From positions 496,001 through 560,000 of the forward strand of contig JACDTU010000012.1 of the NCBI GenBank assembly GCA_022376465.1: a stretch of DNA of 64,000 nucleotides, written 5' to 3'. Every line of letters begins with the position of its first letter. Within the stretch, counting starts at the first letter, position 1. Positions 22,789 to 33,972 of the stretch are shown here, in pieces. The position numbers and the translations under genes are program-made. The notes under the pieces were generated by a model, which saw nothing but the letters and a program-made list of their open reading frames with translations, was not told the DNA's origin and searched no databases. This DNA comes from Cubamyces lactineus. Taxonomy: Eukaryota; Basidiomycota; Agaricomycetes; Polyporales; Polyporaceae.

Positions 22789-23716
22789 GTGCCACCACCA
22801 ACCTCCTCAGGCTCTCATACTCTGTGCTGTTGTTGTACGCAATGTGGTGAGTATATATGGTCCTACGAACGGCTACTAGGCTCATGTTGGGACAGGTGCA
22901 CACGCTGGTACCTGCCGCTGTTGCTCTTGCCCTTCCCGATCGCGCCACCGTTCTACCTTCTGCTCTGGATATTCTCAATATCATTACACGCACGACCATG
23001 GTGAGTGACTCGAATCATTCAATTTGCCTATCTCACCTCGTTTGCTACTCAGCTTCTATTGCATGGCGCTGCTTACAACCATGTACATTTCCTTCTGCTA
23101 CTGGCCGCCCGTACCGATCGACACGGCTCTCTCGCGACCATGGTCTGAGAACGTGACCACCTTCGCGGACGCGCTGCGGTACAAGATGCCAGACCTGCCC
23201 GAAGCAAGGATGCCTGATATGATGCCTCTCGAAGAGCACTGCTGGTGTGACGTCTCGAACGGAATCTTCTCGCCGATCAACCTGACTCGATGGGAGGAGG
23301 CGAGCGTCAACAGGCTAGTGGAGACTCTGGAGCGGGACATTGCTGCTGAGAAGGAGGCGGAGAGACGACGGCAATGTGAGATGGAAAACGGAGAGGGCGA
23401 GGGAAGCAGCGTCAATTGCACGGACGAAACACAAGCCCTTCCTATCCGAAAGCGGCGGCGCCGAAGGTTCCCTATCCTCAACTTGCTTGAGCTATTTGGC
23501 CTGGCTCCGATCCCTCCTACGAAGACCGTCCCAAACACCTCGAACAATGCTACCACGCCAGAAGAGCAAGATGCGGCCCACCGCGATACCCCAGCGCCTT
23601 CTGCAAGTTCGCAGCAGCCTTCAGTGCGGCTACCATGGTTCCGGAGGGAGTACGACCTGCGAAGATTTGGGTTCGCCATGGTACTTGATTTTGGGTGGCC
23701 GACTTATCGGTCATGA
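22789..23716 (+). CDS. Predicted membrane protein, unknown function (5' end unresolved)
   Basis: Exon 2 (23053-23716) is well supported. It begins CFYCMALLTTMY and carries several N-glycosylation sequons (NVT, NLT, NCT, NTS, NAT), a basic patch RKRRRRRF and the end FGWPTYRS. A GTGAGT donor at 23001 joins it in frame to an upstream exon encoding a strongly hydrophobic helix (WYLPLLLLPFPIAPPF). That upstream frame is open back past 22789 but shows no ATG, so another small 5' exon or a different start is likely. If the upstream exon is not used, the first ATG is at 23063 and the protein has 217 residues. It lies divergent to the p23 gene. I do not recognise the family. Confidence 0.55.
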
Positions 23717-24007
23717 CATATTGGTTCTCGCATAGCGTAGACGTTGAGCATGTAAAGTATGTACTGTAGCTGCACACAATACCCCCGCAAATCATCCACT
23801 TTGTCTGCATGAGCTTGATGCCTTCGGCACTCGGGTGCCTGTCGGGGTGACGATGGTGCACGTGGTGCGGGAGCTGTGGGCGCCTCGGACGCGTCGCGGT
23901 GCGAAGTGGACAGAACAAGTCTCCTCAGTCCTCACCTCCTCGCTCTATCCACACCACAACCAGAGTACGCCGTCGTCCTCGACGTTGCCCGTACAGGGCC
24001 CAGCAGC

Positions 24008-26855
24008 ATGGCCTTCTCTAGCAAGTCCTCAGCGAACAGCACAAGTAAAGACAAACGTGAGGCTCGCACGGCAGCAGAACCACCCGCTGAAGGCAGCAGA
24101 GCAAGCGGCTCCTCTAGCAAGCTCGACGCTGTATCTAAGGCGATCCTTTCGCCATTCACCTCTCGCAAGCATGACTCGACCAAGATCCTCACAGACTGTA
24201 CGTAACCCTTCGTGCCCACTCTGTTGCGTGTGTGGGACGTTGAGGCGTGGCAGTGGCCCCGGTTATTATGACCCCCCGCGTGTTCAACGCTGCGACCGTC
24301 TCAGGAAGACCACGCGCCTCAGTTGGCGGGGCCACAAGCTCAGCGGTGGATTTTGCCACGCTCGGTCGGGCGCCCCTACGTCTGGGCTTTGGTTCGCGCC
24401 GTGTCACCTCCCGCGACCTCCAGATCGTCGAGGCGACAGAAGAACTGCTGGAACAGGAGGTGCCGGAACCTGAAGGTGTCGCGCAGAATGTGTCGCTGCT
24501 AAGAGGATTCAAGGCAACTATCCCAAGTGCAGAGAAGAGCCGCATCCGGAGAAGGCAGACACGGAATGTGGAGACGCCCAGGCTGGGCCTGAAGCAGCTG
24601 GGCATGAGCGCACGGGGGCTGTTGGGCGACGAGGAGGATCACGACGGGGCGAGTGTGGCGAGTGAGGACGATGTGGTCATGGTAGGGCGGACAGACCGGA
24701 ACGGCAGAGGTCGGAAGGTCAAGGCGAAACGGAAAGGACGGCAGAGTTTGAGTGCAGGGAAGACGTTTGGGACTGAGGAGCTTCTGCGCCAGACCCATGA
24801 GATCGAGCGGGACAAGGAGAACCTTCATGTCCGGAGGGTACGCGGACCTGTTCTTATGGCTGAGTGCTTTCTTGACCTCGTATACAGGCCCTCATCAACA
24901 ATGAGATTGAGGAGATCACCCACAAGATCGAAGCGTTGGACGCTATTCGCGCTAAACTGGAACAGGACCTGCTGAAGCTTCAAGAGGAGGAGTTGGAGTT
25001 AGACGACGAACGTATGTCATTTTCCCTATGGTGATGTACATTCACCTGATGTCACTATAGTGGAGGGTGTTCGTGAACGACTGGAACTTGAAGAGTCTGC
25101 TAGTCAACCCTCGAGAAGTCGGTCACGTACAGCTCATTTACCACCTAGCTCAAGACGACGCAAAGGTGGGGCTTTCTATCAATATACTCCAATTGAGGCG
25201 CTAATGGACAGCAGGACCGGTATTCCTCCCGTCTGAACATGACGAACTACCCCCGGGGGTGGCTTTCATGGTAACGTACAATGCTCTCTACATACAATCC
25301 GCCTGCTAATCCCATATATACAGGCACTGGAAAGCCACACGACGCCTATTACCGCCCTAGACTTTTCCGAGCCATACGGCACGCTTGTGAGCGCCAGCCA
25401 AGAGGATTCACAACCTCGTGTGTGGGATCTACTTACAGGAGAAGAGATCGGCCGTCTGCGCGGCCACCGTGGGACGGTCAAGTGCATCCAGGTCGAGGAC
25501 CAGATCTGCCTCACTGGAAGCGAAGACTGTACCGTGCGTGTGTGGGATCTGCGGAGGGTAGACGAGGACGAGGAGTGGGAAGCAGGTGAGATGCTGAGCT
25601 TAAGCGATGTCGCCGAGGAGGACGAAAGCGCGGACGGCGGTGTGCGGCAGAAGGCGAACGGGATACGGGAGGGCGAGAGCAGTCGGCCGTCGAGCGTTGC
25701 AGAGCGAGAAGGCGCTTGTATCAGGGTCCTGGAAGGACACACGAAGGCCGTGACGGCGATGTACTTTGAGGACGAGTGCTTGGTGAGACCAGGCTGATTT
25801 CATCTGTGTATGCCGTGCGAGCGCTGACACCTGTTATGTGTGTAGGTTACAGGCGCCTCCGACAAGACCATGCGGCAATGGGATCTCAATACAGGACAAT
25901 GTGTGATGACGATGGACATCTTGTGGGCCATCTCACATCCGCCAACGTCCGCACCTGGCTCGGCGCTCCCCGCCCATCTCTTCCCCGGGGCAGCAGCAGC
26001 AGCGGGTACGTTCGCCGTTCCAACCCCGCCGTACGCCGATGGGACTTGGGAGATGTACCAAGACTTTGTCGGTGCCGTACAGTTCTGGGGTTATGGTTTA
26101 GTGAGCGGTAGTGGAGATGGCGCGGTGAGGATGTGGGATAGTGAGTGTCTATTCCGCGGCTTTCCGCCCCATACAAGTTTGTGAGTTGAGAACCTGCTGA
26201 CTGACGGCGGAATCAGTGCGCACTGGCCAGCCGCACCGTACGCTTCTCGGCCATACCGGCCCTGTCACCTGCCTCCAGTTCGACGAGCTGCATATCGTCA
26301 CCGGCAGCCTCGACAAGTCGATCCGTGTACGTCTCCCACACTCCGCGTCTCCGCGTGCCTAGCGATAGCTGCTGATCTTTATGCGGATGTCTGTGTCGTG
26401 CACGTAGATTTGGGACGTGCGCACGGGCGGCATCTTTGAGACGTTGAAGTACGATCATGCCGTCACCGCCCTGCAGTTCGACACGCGCAAGATCGTGGCC
26501 GCCACGGGCGAGAACGGCGTCAAGGTACGGCATGCTCTATATGAACGTCTTCGACTTCCTCTTCTGCTCTCGCCTCCTCATTGTTCCATTTGTTCTTGCA
26601 TCTGCGCACCTGGCTATCCCGCTTCCCCTTGCATCTATGCGCGTGGGCGTAGTTGCCTTGCTTCCGTCGCGTAGTGACCCTCGGCCGCCGTTCATCACTG
26701 ACTGCCCGTCTGCCCAGATCTACAACCGGACCAGCATGCAGCACTCCACGCTGACCACGAACGGTCACACGAGACCCGTCGAGCGACTTCGCTACATGGA
26801 TCGGTACATGGCCTCGGGCGGTCGGGACTCCGTCGTCAAAATCTGGGCACTGTGA
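24008..26855 (+). CDS. MDV1: Mdv1/Caf4-like WD40 mitochondrial division adaptor
   Basis: Links Fis1 on the mitochondrial outer membrane to the dynamin GTPase Dnm1 during fission. Exons 24008-24197, 24254-24837, 24888-25011, 25061-25165, 25215-25270, 25324-25782, 25846-26140, 26217-26326, 26408-26524 and 26718-26855 give 725 residues. A Ser-rich N terminus ([16 protein letters not shown]) is followed by a conserved block around [12 protein letters not shown], a coiled coil at about residues 250-300, a linker, and a WD40 propeller from about residue 355 to the C terminus with repeats such as [36 protein letters not shown] and [12 protein letters not shown]. This helix-coil-propeller order is the Mdv1 layout. 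The last intron is long for this window (193 bp). An upstream in-frame ATG at 23876 is possible but looks non-coding. Confidence 0.9.
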
Positions 26856-27234
26856 TTTCGGGGCTATAGTACGACCGTTTACTCCTACCGGGCGTAAAGC
26901 CTAGCCACCGTTCATTTTCATGAGAGGCGGGGATTTCGCTCGTGCGGCTCCGTCTGTGGCCCGACTCCTTATGTTTGCCGTGGGGGAGGTCGGGCCGGTG
27001 CCTTTACTCTTTATGCCATAGAGCTCGCTGCGACTGCAAGCGCGTAATGCGAAGCTACAAGTGTAATATACGCGGCACATACAGTACAGTTGATTAAGCC
27101 ATATTCGTATCCTACTTTCCCGCGGGGCCGCATGGCTACGAGCCGCTACATCTAACGATTCTCACCTGCCATTGTTCATGACCTTTGCAGGAGTGCCCCG
27201 TGATTTTCAGTCATTAACAAGCTATAGGGGGGAT
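26856..27234. other. Convergent intergenic region
   Basis: About 380 bp between the Mdv1-like gene and the GT49 gene; 3' untranslated sequence only. Confidence 0.6.
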
Positions 27235-29043
27235 TCAATGGCCGGAATACGAGGGGGATACGTGGAACCGAGAAGAACATACCTGTGATACCGTCTTGGC
27301 TATATTCTTGATCTTCTTGCACTCCTCTCGTGCGTTGGCGGCACGCTCGGCATGCAAAGTGCCTTCTTTATAGTACCGATAAAGGTATCTAAAGCATAAT
27401 CATAAGCAGGGAGATAGAGGGGAAGAAAATGGAGATTGGTAGATACCGCAAGCACGACTCTTCCTTGAAGTCCGCATACAGCTTCCTGTTTGACTTCCTC
27501 TGGAGAGGCAGGTCAGCGGTGCCGAGCACGAAATAGCGGTGGGAGAGGCCCACCTCTTCGCGTCTGGCCTCTTCCTCGTATTTGTGGCTCTGGTGAATCA
27601 AGAAATGATCGGACAACACGTAGAACGAGACGCCGCTAAGGTACATCTCGAACAGGCAAGCGGCCTTGTTTCCCCCGTAGCCGGCGAAACGTTCGTCGCA
27701 CCTATAGCAGCCACGAGTGAGGGACGATACCGTAACCTTGAGTGAAGGGTGCGCACCAGCTGACCCGCTTGCTCGTGATCACGTACGGTTCATACGCGCT
27801 TTGATACTGTTCAACCTTGTACACTGTATGGGAGCCGGGCGGCATCGAGTAGTACTTCTCATAATCGGTACTGTTATGGCCTGGTGCCCATGACGCGTGG
27901 AAAGACGCGATAACAGGCGGGGAAGCTTTTGCCAATCGCAACAGAGCCTAGGGAGGACAATTGTGTTAGCCTTCAAGGGAGCAAAGCGAGAAAAGGAGGT
28001 CGTGCCTGCTTATCCGATGGGAAGGTACGTTGGTCAACACCCTTTTCTTGCTTCACGTACTCGAAGGCGGGTACAACGAGCGCCGCGGTCCCTTCGCGGA
28101 GCTTCCCTACGATGTCGGCGCTATTAATACCACCAAGCTGCTGGCGCGCCGTGCGAGAGAGATGACGGTTTGGGCCCGAGGCAGCCGCACGAAGCGTATC
28201 TCGAACGGCCCCCCGCCAGTCAGTGCAGACAGCGAAGTCGACATCGAGCATCATCACGAAGTCAGTCCGCGCAAAGAGACGAGCGGCGTTACGCCAGACA
28301 TTGAACTGTCGGCCGCCTTCGCCCTCGGGGCTGGGAACCTTTCCGGCAGATAGGGCATTGGTAAACGGGGAGAGTGCCAGATGGACATCGACATGCTCTG
28401 AGAATAGCGGCGATGACGCATATAGCGCATGTAGATTGTTCAGAGCGACTCTAGAAGGGTGGTCCGGCTTGGGAGAAGCGAATGAGGAGTGCAGAGGGAG
28501 CGGGATATGGATCGTCACAGAGATAGGGCCCCGGTACCGTTCGACGAGCTGCTTGAAGACGCGGAACCTGTTGTTCGTAACCAGAGTAGTTATTGTCACA
28601 TCGTCTGGCTGCAGCACTCCAGTAGCTTTGAAGTAGAACGGGATGATACGTGTTGGATGTATGGCGTCAGAGAACGCTCTGGAGAGTAGCGTTTCCTCCT
28701 TCAGTTCATAACCAGTGATCCCTAGTCGAGACTTGTCCCAGCGTGGTAGCCTGATTGTTTCCGATGTAGCATACCCAGGAGGCCAAGTATCTGCCCAGTG
28801 GTTCTCATCAAGAGGAATAGCATGATCGATATCGAGGTCGACTTCAAGCGGGTCAGTAAGCAACGCCAGAGTTCGCCTAGGACACACAACAGACGCTGAG
28901 GACGTCGGTGTGGTCTGAATGTTCCCAGGAGCCAGTCCGTTCCAGAGCAATGTGAAAGCAGGAGAAAGCACGTAAGACCATGTAGTGAAAATCACGGCCA
29001 CTAGCAAGTACATTCCCGCGCAGTACTGTAGGAGCCTCGACAT
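27235..29043 (-). CDS. Glycosyltransferase family 49 (LARGE-like), type II membrane protein
   Basis: Likely Golgi glycosyltransferase; GT49 includes the beta-glucuronyltransferase part of LARGE/B4GAT1, though the fungal substrate is unknown. Minus-strand exons 28006-29043, 27757-27947, 27447-27701 and 27235-27388 give 545 residues. A single membrane anchor lies at residues 8-32. The metal-binding DVD motif sits in VMMLDVDFAVCTDWR near residue 267. Downstream are FEYVKQEKGVDQRTFP, ASFHASWAPGHNSTDYEKYY, RCDERFAGYGGNKAACLFE without its Arg at the spliced junction (SWCDERF), and FLIHQSHKYEEEARR. The first intron (27948-28005) appears to start with GC; a GT donor 21 nt upstream would destroy the conserved RTFPSDK block. 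The stop could shift if a further small exon exists. Confidence 0.85.
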
Positions 29044-29316
29044 ATTCGGCTAGTTGGAATGAGAAGAGGAAATATTCCAGCTTCGGAGCGGCCCCTGCAA
29101 AGGCTAGAACTAGTTCCAGAGGTATATGAAGGGTTATTCGATCACTAGTGCGGCAAACGGCGGTGTTGGCAACGTACTGGTGGTGGTCAGAAGGCAAGTG
29201 TCGGGAATTGCCATCTTTGGGCACCGTACGCCTTCATAGAGTTAAGCGCTTGTGAACGGGAATCTCACAGTCTGGATGGGCGCTTACATGGTCGTTGCCA
29301 CTGACCACCTTTCACG
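29044..29316. promoter_or_regulatory. Divergent promoter region of GT49 and ATP11 genes
   Basis: A 273-bp segment separates the two start codons, so both genes must be promoted from here. No specific motif is identified. Confidence 0.4.
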
Positions 29317-30479
29317 ATGTTCTCAAGACGCGTATTCTCGATTGCTTCGTCCTCTAGAGCCACCTTCCGCACGTTCTCTTCAACACAAGTGTTCCTAAAT
29401 GCAGGTCTAGCTTCCCCGAAGGTCAACTACGAGGAGAAATACGCGGAGAAGTTGCGCAAAAGAGCTCAAGAGTCAGTATGACCCCTGCTATTTGACCTGA
29501 CGTGACCAACGCCTATCAGACAGGGGAAGACTGTTGAACAGCTACGCGCTGAGTTGAAAGAGCAAGAAAGGCAGAAAAGGCTGCAAAAGCTGAAGGAAGA
29601 AAGCAGTAAGAGTACAGGAACGTCCGAGACTCCCCGTGAGACGAAGCCTTCGCCTAACGCGTCGTCTCCTGCTTCCCCTGCGGCCAAATCTACTAGGAAG
29701 GACAGCTCTCCAGTCAAGGTATTCAACACAGTGCTCAGCTGACGAACGTCTCACGAACGTATCACTAGCCGCTAGCGAGTATCTTCAACTTGGACAAGAT
29801 TCTGCAAACGCCCCATACGCCTGAACAAATATCGGTCCTTTGGAGAGCATACCATGAGTCGCGGTCAGGAGGTACTGGTCGTGGATTCCTCTGCGCTTCA
29901 CTTCCTGTCGAGACGTATCAGAAGATGCTGGACGTTGCGACCAAGTACCCGAGATTCATCATCCCGGTTCCCCGCGAAAATGCGCAAGTAGAAGAGGGCT
30001 CGAAGGAGCCCGCGTATGAATTCTACCTGATGGAATGGGGATTCCACGGCTCTCCGCCAGAGCCGACGACGAGTGGAGATATCTTCGCGCAAGCGCAAGC
30101 GCAGTCGAAGTCCTCCAATCCGCCGACTTCCACCATCCTCTTCACTCCACTCCAAGAATACAAGCTACGGACGTCATTCGCTACACCGTACCTGGTCGTG
30201 ACGCACTACACCGATCTTGCCAAGACTCATGGATTGGTCCTGCTGCGGGGCGAGGTTACTCCAGCGGCGGCATCGTCACCGAGTGTGGGAACCAGCGACG
30301 ACGGCGGACGATTCATGCTCAGCCAGCAAGATGCACAACTGCTTGCTATCCACGTGCAGAGGTTCTATCTTTGGAACGAAGGATCAGAAGAACGCGCTAC
30401 GTTGCTGAAAACTTTCCACGAGACACCAGCCGAGTTCAAGTGGGAAGAGCTGCTGAAGCACACAAGCTTCTCTCCCTGA
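29317..30479 (+). CDS. ATP11: Mitochondrial F1-ATPase assembly chaperone Atp11
   Basis: Binds free F1 beta subunits in the mitochondrial matrix before alpha/beta assembly. Exons 29317-29471, 29520-29718 and 29769-30479 give 354 residues. An Arg/Ser-rich presequence (MFSRRVFSIASSSRATFR) is followed by a charged helix (KTVEQLRAELKEQERQ), a Ser/Pro linker, and the conserved domain from LASIFNLDKIL through ISVLWRAYHESR, RFIIPVPRE, EFYLMEWGF and TPYLVVTHYTDLA to the C terminus HVQRFYLW. The acceptor for exon 3 was chosen because phase 0 at CACTAG gives the in-frame junction SPVK-PLASIF. Confidence 0.94.
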
Positions 30480-31543
30480 AGGGGCTGTCTTCAGTGCGGT
30501 CCATCCGTCGGATTCCGAATACGAAGTGTTGTGGATACTCATATATGGCCAGTTCACCGTATAGGCATGGTCCATGCATAGATATAATAGTAAGCCTGTC
30601 GCGAGCTCAAGAGAACACATACAACTGACAATCTCACGTGTAGGTATTGTCAGCCTGTAATTGGTCTTATCAGCCCCATTCATCGCTTGAGTGCCTGCCA
30701 CTACTCGCGACCTCTCTTATTTCCGCCAAGCATGTGATGAAAGGGGCCGTCCGTGTCTTGACATCGAACAGCCGGCTTTGCTGCTGCATCACAAGGTACG
30801 TGTCGTAAGTTTCTTTCCCCTCGCCCGGACATTCCATTATTGTGCTGCGGAGAACATTCCGAATTGCTTCGTGCAATGATACCGCACGGTTTATGTCGCA
30901 GTACATGATGGTTGCCCTAGTACAGCACTCTCAAGCGTCCTATATCAGTCCATCCGAAATGATTCACGAACGCGCAATTTGCGCGAAGCTTCGTCGTACT
31001 CATGCGCGCGCTCCTCATCTCGGTCGTTCCAGCCTGACTCCTCCGACCCGGAACGCTCAGGACAGGGTACCAGGCTGGTTGTATACACACGCGCCCTGTC
31101 CAGAGCTCTCCTGTCCCTTGCTACTACGGTATCTCAGAATACCGCGCCAAAGTTATCATGACGCCGTCACGCGCGAGCCCAGAATAGCGGCTGTGTGAAG
31201 ATCCCGCCTGTTTGAGCACGTCGCCGGGGTTTAATGGGCGGGTTGGGGCAGACCCTCTGCGGGAGGGGCAGCGAGAGTTTAAATGCGCTCTCCCAGGCTC
31301 GCGCGGCATCTGCGATCGCTTCCATGTTCTGCACGGAACCTCCGCGCGTGCATGTGCTTGCAAGCGCAGGCCGCGGCCAGGGTGCAAGTGCGGGTATTCC
31401 AGTCTTCGGCGGACGACCCGGGTCGGCGTGATGGTGGGTGGTGTTCTGGTGTTCCTGTCCTGTGCGTTCCGTTTCAGTGATGCCTGAGCGGGGGTTCTGG
31501 ACGGATAGAGGGGTATCAGCATCTGTTCCCTGAGCGCTGCAGG
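30480..31543. other. Intergenic stretch upstream of small gene A
   Basis: About 1.1 kb. The segment near 31150-31480 is GC-rich and contains overlapping open frames in several phases with no domain. No gene is supported. Confidence 0.5.
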
Positions 31544-31550
31544 TATAAGA
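31544..31550 (+). promoter_or_regulatory. TATA box of small gene A
   Basis: TATAAGA about 134 bp before the ATG at 31678, almost the same spacing as at small gene B. Confidence 0.4.
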
Positions 31551-31677
31551 GCCTAGGGCCGTTGCGAAGCTGCTGCCAAGCCACTCCAACTGACCCTCAC
31601 CGCCACACCGACTTGGAGGGACCCCCTTCGCATTGCCCATTTATTCTACCCACCATCGCCTAGCGTTTTGAATTGCA

Positions 31678-32091
31678 ATGTCACGCTTCTCCCTCTTGAA
31701 GTCTTCCAAGTCCTCTGACATAGTATGTCATCCCCGCGCTTCCCTAATGCAAGTACTCACCGTGGATGCATTCAGACGTCCATTGACTCCTCCAGGAGAT
31801 CATCCATGACCAGCGATAGCTCTTCATCCGTGTCTTATGTCCAAATCGTCAGCGGGTTGTCTTTCAGAGTGGTTTCTCAGTGCTCATATGCGGATGGCAG
31901 CCTGGTCTGGCTCCTGTTCAACCCCAAAAAGCGGCACAATCAAAAGGTAAAGCCGGCTCGGACATTGTGAGTGCTGTAATTCAGGTTAATGATGTTCATG
32001 CTGCTGACCACAATTCACCTAGGCGGAGATGCTCGACGACGACAACATGGCATGGGGCAAACCCACCAAGCAATCGAGACGGAAGGCGTGA
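31678..32091 (+). CDS. Small Ser-rich protein A of a two-member family, unknown function
   Basis: Exons 31678-31722, 31776-31946 and 32023-32091 give 94 residues, all joined at phase 0 with GT-AG introns. The N terminus MSRFSLLKSSKSSD resembles that of gene B; the middle is Ser-rich (SSRRSSMTSDSSSSVSYV) and the C terminus AEMLDDDNMAWGKPTKQS is nearly the same as in gene B at 46721. There is no signal peptide, membrane segment or CaaX box. The shared C-terminal motif in its own last exon is the main evidence that the gene is real. No function can be assigned; a short linear interaction motif is one possibility. Confidence 0.6.
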
Positions 32092-33309
32092 GGGCCTTGC
32101 CAGCACACTATCCTGCCTTCCGTGATTCTGCAGCAGATTTGCTATCTTTACCTTGGATGCGCATCGTATTGTAATCCATCTTGAGTAAATCGAGAAGATC
32201 CGTCTATTTAGGTGCCTTCGAGATATGCTGGTGATCCCAGCATCTTAGCGCAGGTATTCCCCATTCTCGTCAATCAAGCGCGGGACCCGCCGCAACCACG
32301 ACACGAATGGACTGTAAGTACGAACCCCGAGTCTATTCTCTTCACAAATCCGTCGAAGCTGCCGATGCTTTCTACCTGAGAAACGGAGCCCAGTAAACTC
32401 AGAGATGCCAATGGCGTGCTGCGCATTGTTCAGCAGCGAGGTTCTACGTAGAACCCCCGTCAGTCCCAAGGCACGGTGCATGCCTGGCCGAACCTGACGG
32501 GAAGAGCGGGGCTTGCGGTAAACAGCCGTGTTTGCACTTCTAGAGCTCCGCGCATATCTGGAGATAGAAGCCGACCGGGGGACGAGCAAGAGCCCGGTCT
32601 GTTGCCTCCCCGGGACCATGGTATCGGAGTGCGGGGAGCCGATGACAAGGCTTCGGGCTCAACGTGGAGATGCTGACCGGACGGGCCGCGTACACTGTAC
32701 TGTGGTTCATCCAGTACTATCAATGCGGAGATGTGCTATTGCATTGTTTGTTCTGCGAGTGCGGGTGACAGTGGCTCTCCCCGTAGTCCCCGAGAAATCT
32801 GGGAAGTATACGGACATGCCTTCCCACAGGTTGTGAGAGGGCCAAGGAAAGTATGTTCAAGCGACATAGAGTCGAGACAGGCAGGAACTTAAGGGCAATG
32901 AATAGAAGAGGAGTGCGCAGTAGGACTGCGGGCACATCGAAGTCGAGCCGGGTGCAAAGCCGGCATGGAGATCGTCTTATGAGCTCTATAAGGCCGACTG
33001 GCCGATTGGTCAGACAGACTCGGGCTAGTCCTGCAACTTGAAGGTTTTGGTTCTCCATCTTTGCTGCACTTATTGCGGAATGAGGGCGGCCAAGCACATA
33101 TGACATTTCAATGTCGCACTGTGAGAATGAAGGTATACTATTGTGCCGTCGATCTGTACTCTCTGTGAGTCTACGAGGCAGCTCGAGCCGAGGCGTCAAG
33201 TACTAGCAGACGGTCGGTCCGCTATCTGATGGGCTCCTATAGACAGAACTAGCAAACAACGCAGCGTTAGCTGAAGGGCCTCTTCGGCTGTAATGCCGAC
33301 TTACCACAA
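32092..33309. other. Intergenic stretch downstream of small gene A
   Basis: About 1.2 kb with several overlapping open frames (for example minus strand 32720-33199) but no domain, signal peptide or splice structure that I can support. Confidence 0.5.
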
Positions 33310-33972
33310 TCATGGTGAAGAGATCAACGGCGCCTTCCTGCACCACTCGTTCGCCTCGAGCTCGTGCAGCACGAAAGCCGCAAATGCAGCCCTCGCGAGA
33401 TGAGTGCCTGTCCGGCCATCCCCAATATAGCCGGCAACGTATTCCTTCTCCGGTTTCTCTGTGAGTAGGGGTACGCGGGCGATAGTCCATATGAGGTCCT
33501 CGCTAGCAGCTCTGACCGTCCGTCCGATGGCTACCACGTCCTTGTAGGCGTTGTGGGCGAAGATAGCGACTCCGCTCACGAGGACCGAGAACTGAATGCT
33601 GAATTTGTCATTCTCGTCCTTCATGCTCGCCGTGCCGAGGAGGATTAGCCGCTTCACATCGCGGCTTCTCATGGTGTCAATAAGGAGGGCGTAAGCACGA
33701 GCAAGGGGCGTGTCGCTAGGATGGAATGGTCCGTTCTTCACGGCTGGTCCCAACGCAGACAAGACTGCGTGTACACCATCCATTGCCTCCAAAAGCTTCT
33801 TCTGGTCCGTGAGCTGGCCTTCGATCACTTTGACCGCTGGGTTCAGAGTGATTGAGCTAGGCAGTTTCTGGGGCGATCGCACGTAGGCGACGACTGAGTG
33901 GTTGAGCGCAAGAGCCTGTTCGATGATTAGAAGACCACAGGGACCTGTAGCACCCAGTACAAGGAGATGCAT
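33310..33972 (-). CDS. NAD(P)-binding Rossmann protein, NmrA/SDR-like
   Basis: Single-exon gene of 220 residues. The start MHLLVLGATGPCG carries the GxxGxxG dinucleotide-binding motif at residues 7-13, followed by VVAYVRSPQKL, a region with GVHAVLSALGP and RDVKRLILLGTASM, and the end LEANEWCRKAPLI. This is the atypical short-chain dehydrogenase or NmrA-like fold, used for NAD(P)H-dependent reductases or redox-sensing regulators. The catalytic Tyr-x3-Lys of classical enzymes is not seen. Substrate unknown. An upstream in-frame ATG would add about 14 residues before the Rossmann strand; I prefer the one at 33972. Confidence 0.85.
   Translation of the reverse strand: MHLLVLGATGPCGLLIIEQALALNHSVVAYVRSPQKLPSSITLNPAVKVIEGQLTDQKKLLEAMDGVHAVLSALGPAVKNGPFHPSDTPLARAYALLIDTMRSRDVKRLILLGTASMKDENDKFSIQFSVLVSGVAIFAHNAYKDVVAIGRTVRAASEDLIWTIARVPLLTEKPEKEYVAGYIGDGRTGTHLARAAFAAFVLHELEANEWCRKAPLISSP

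Noticed and set aside
22857..23000. Upstream frame beginning MVLRTATRL as first exon of the membrane protein
   Set aside because: Joined at the 23001 donor it runs into a stop after about 32 codons and does not match the long conserved exon-2 frame.
31678..32091. Mating pheromone precursor (small Ser-rich genes A and B)
   Set aside because: Neither protein ends in a CaaX prenylation box; they end in RRKA and RVRW.
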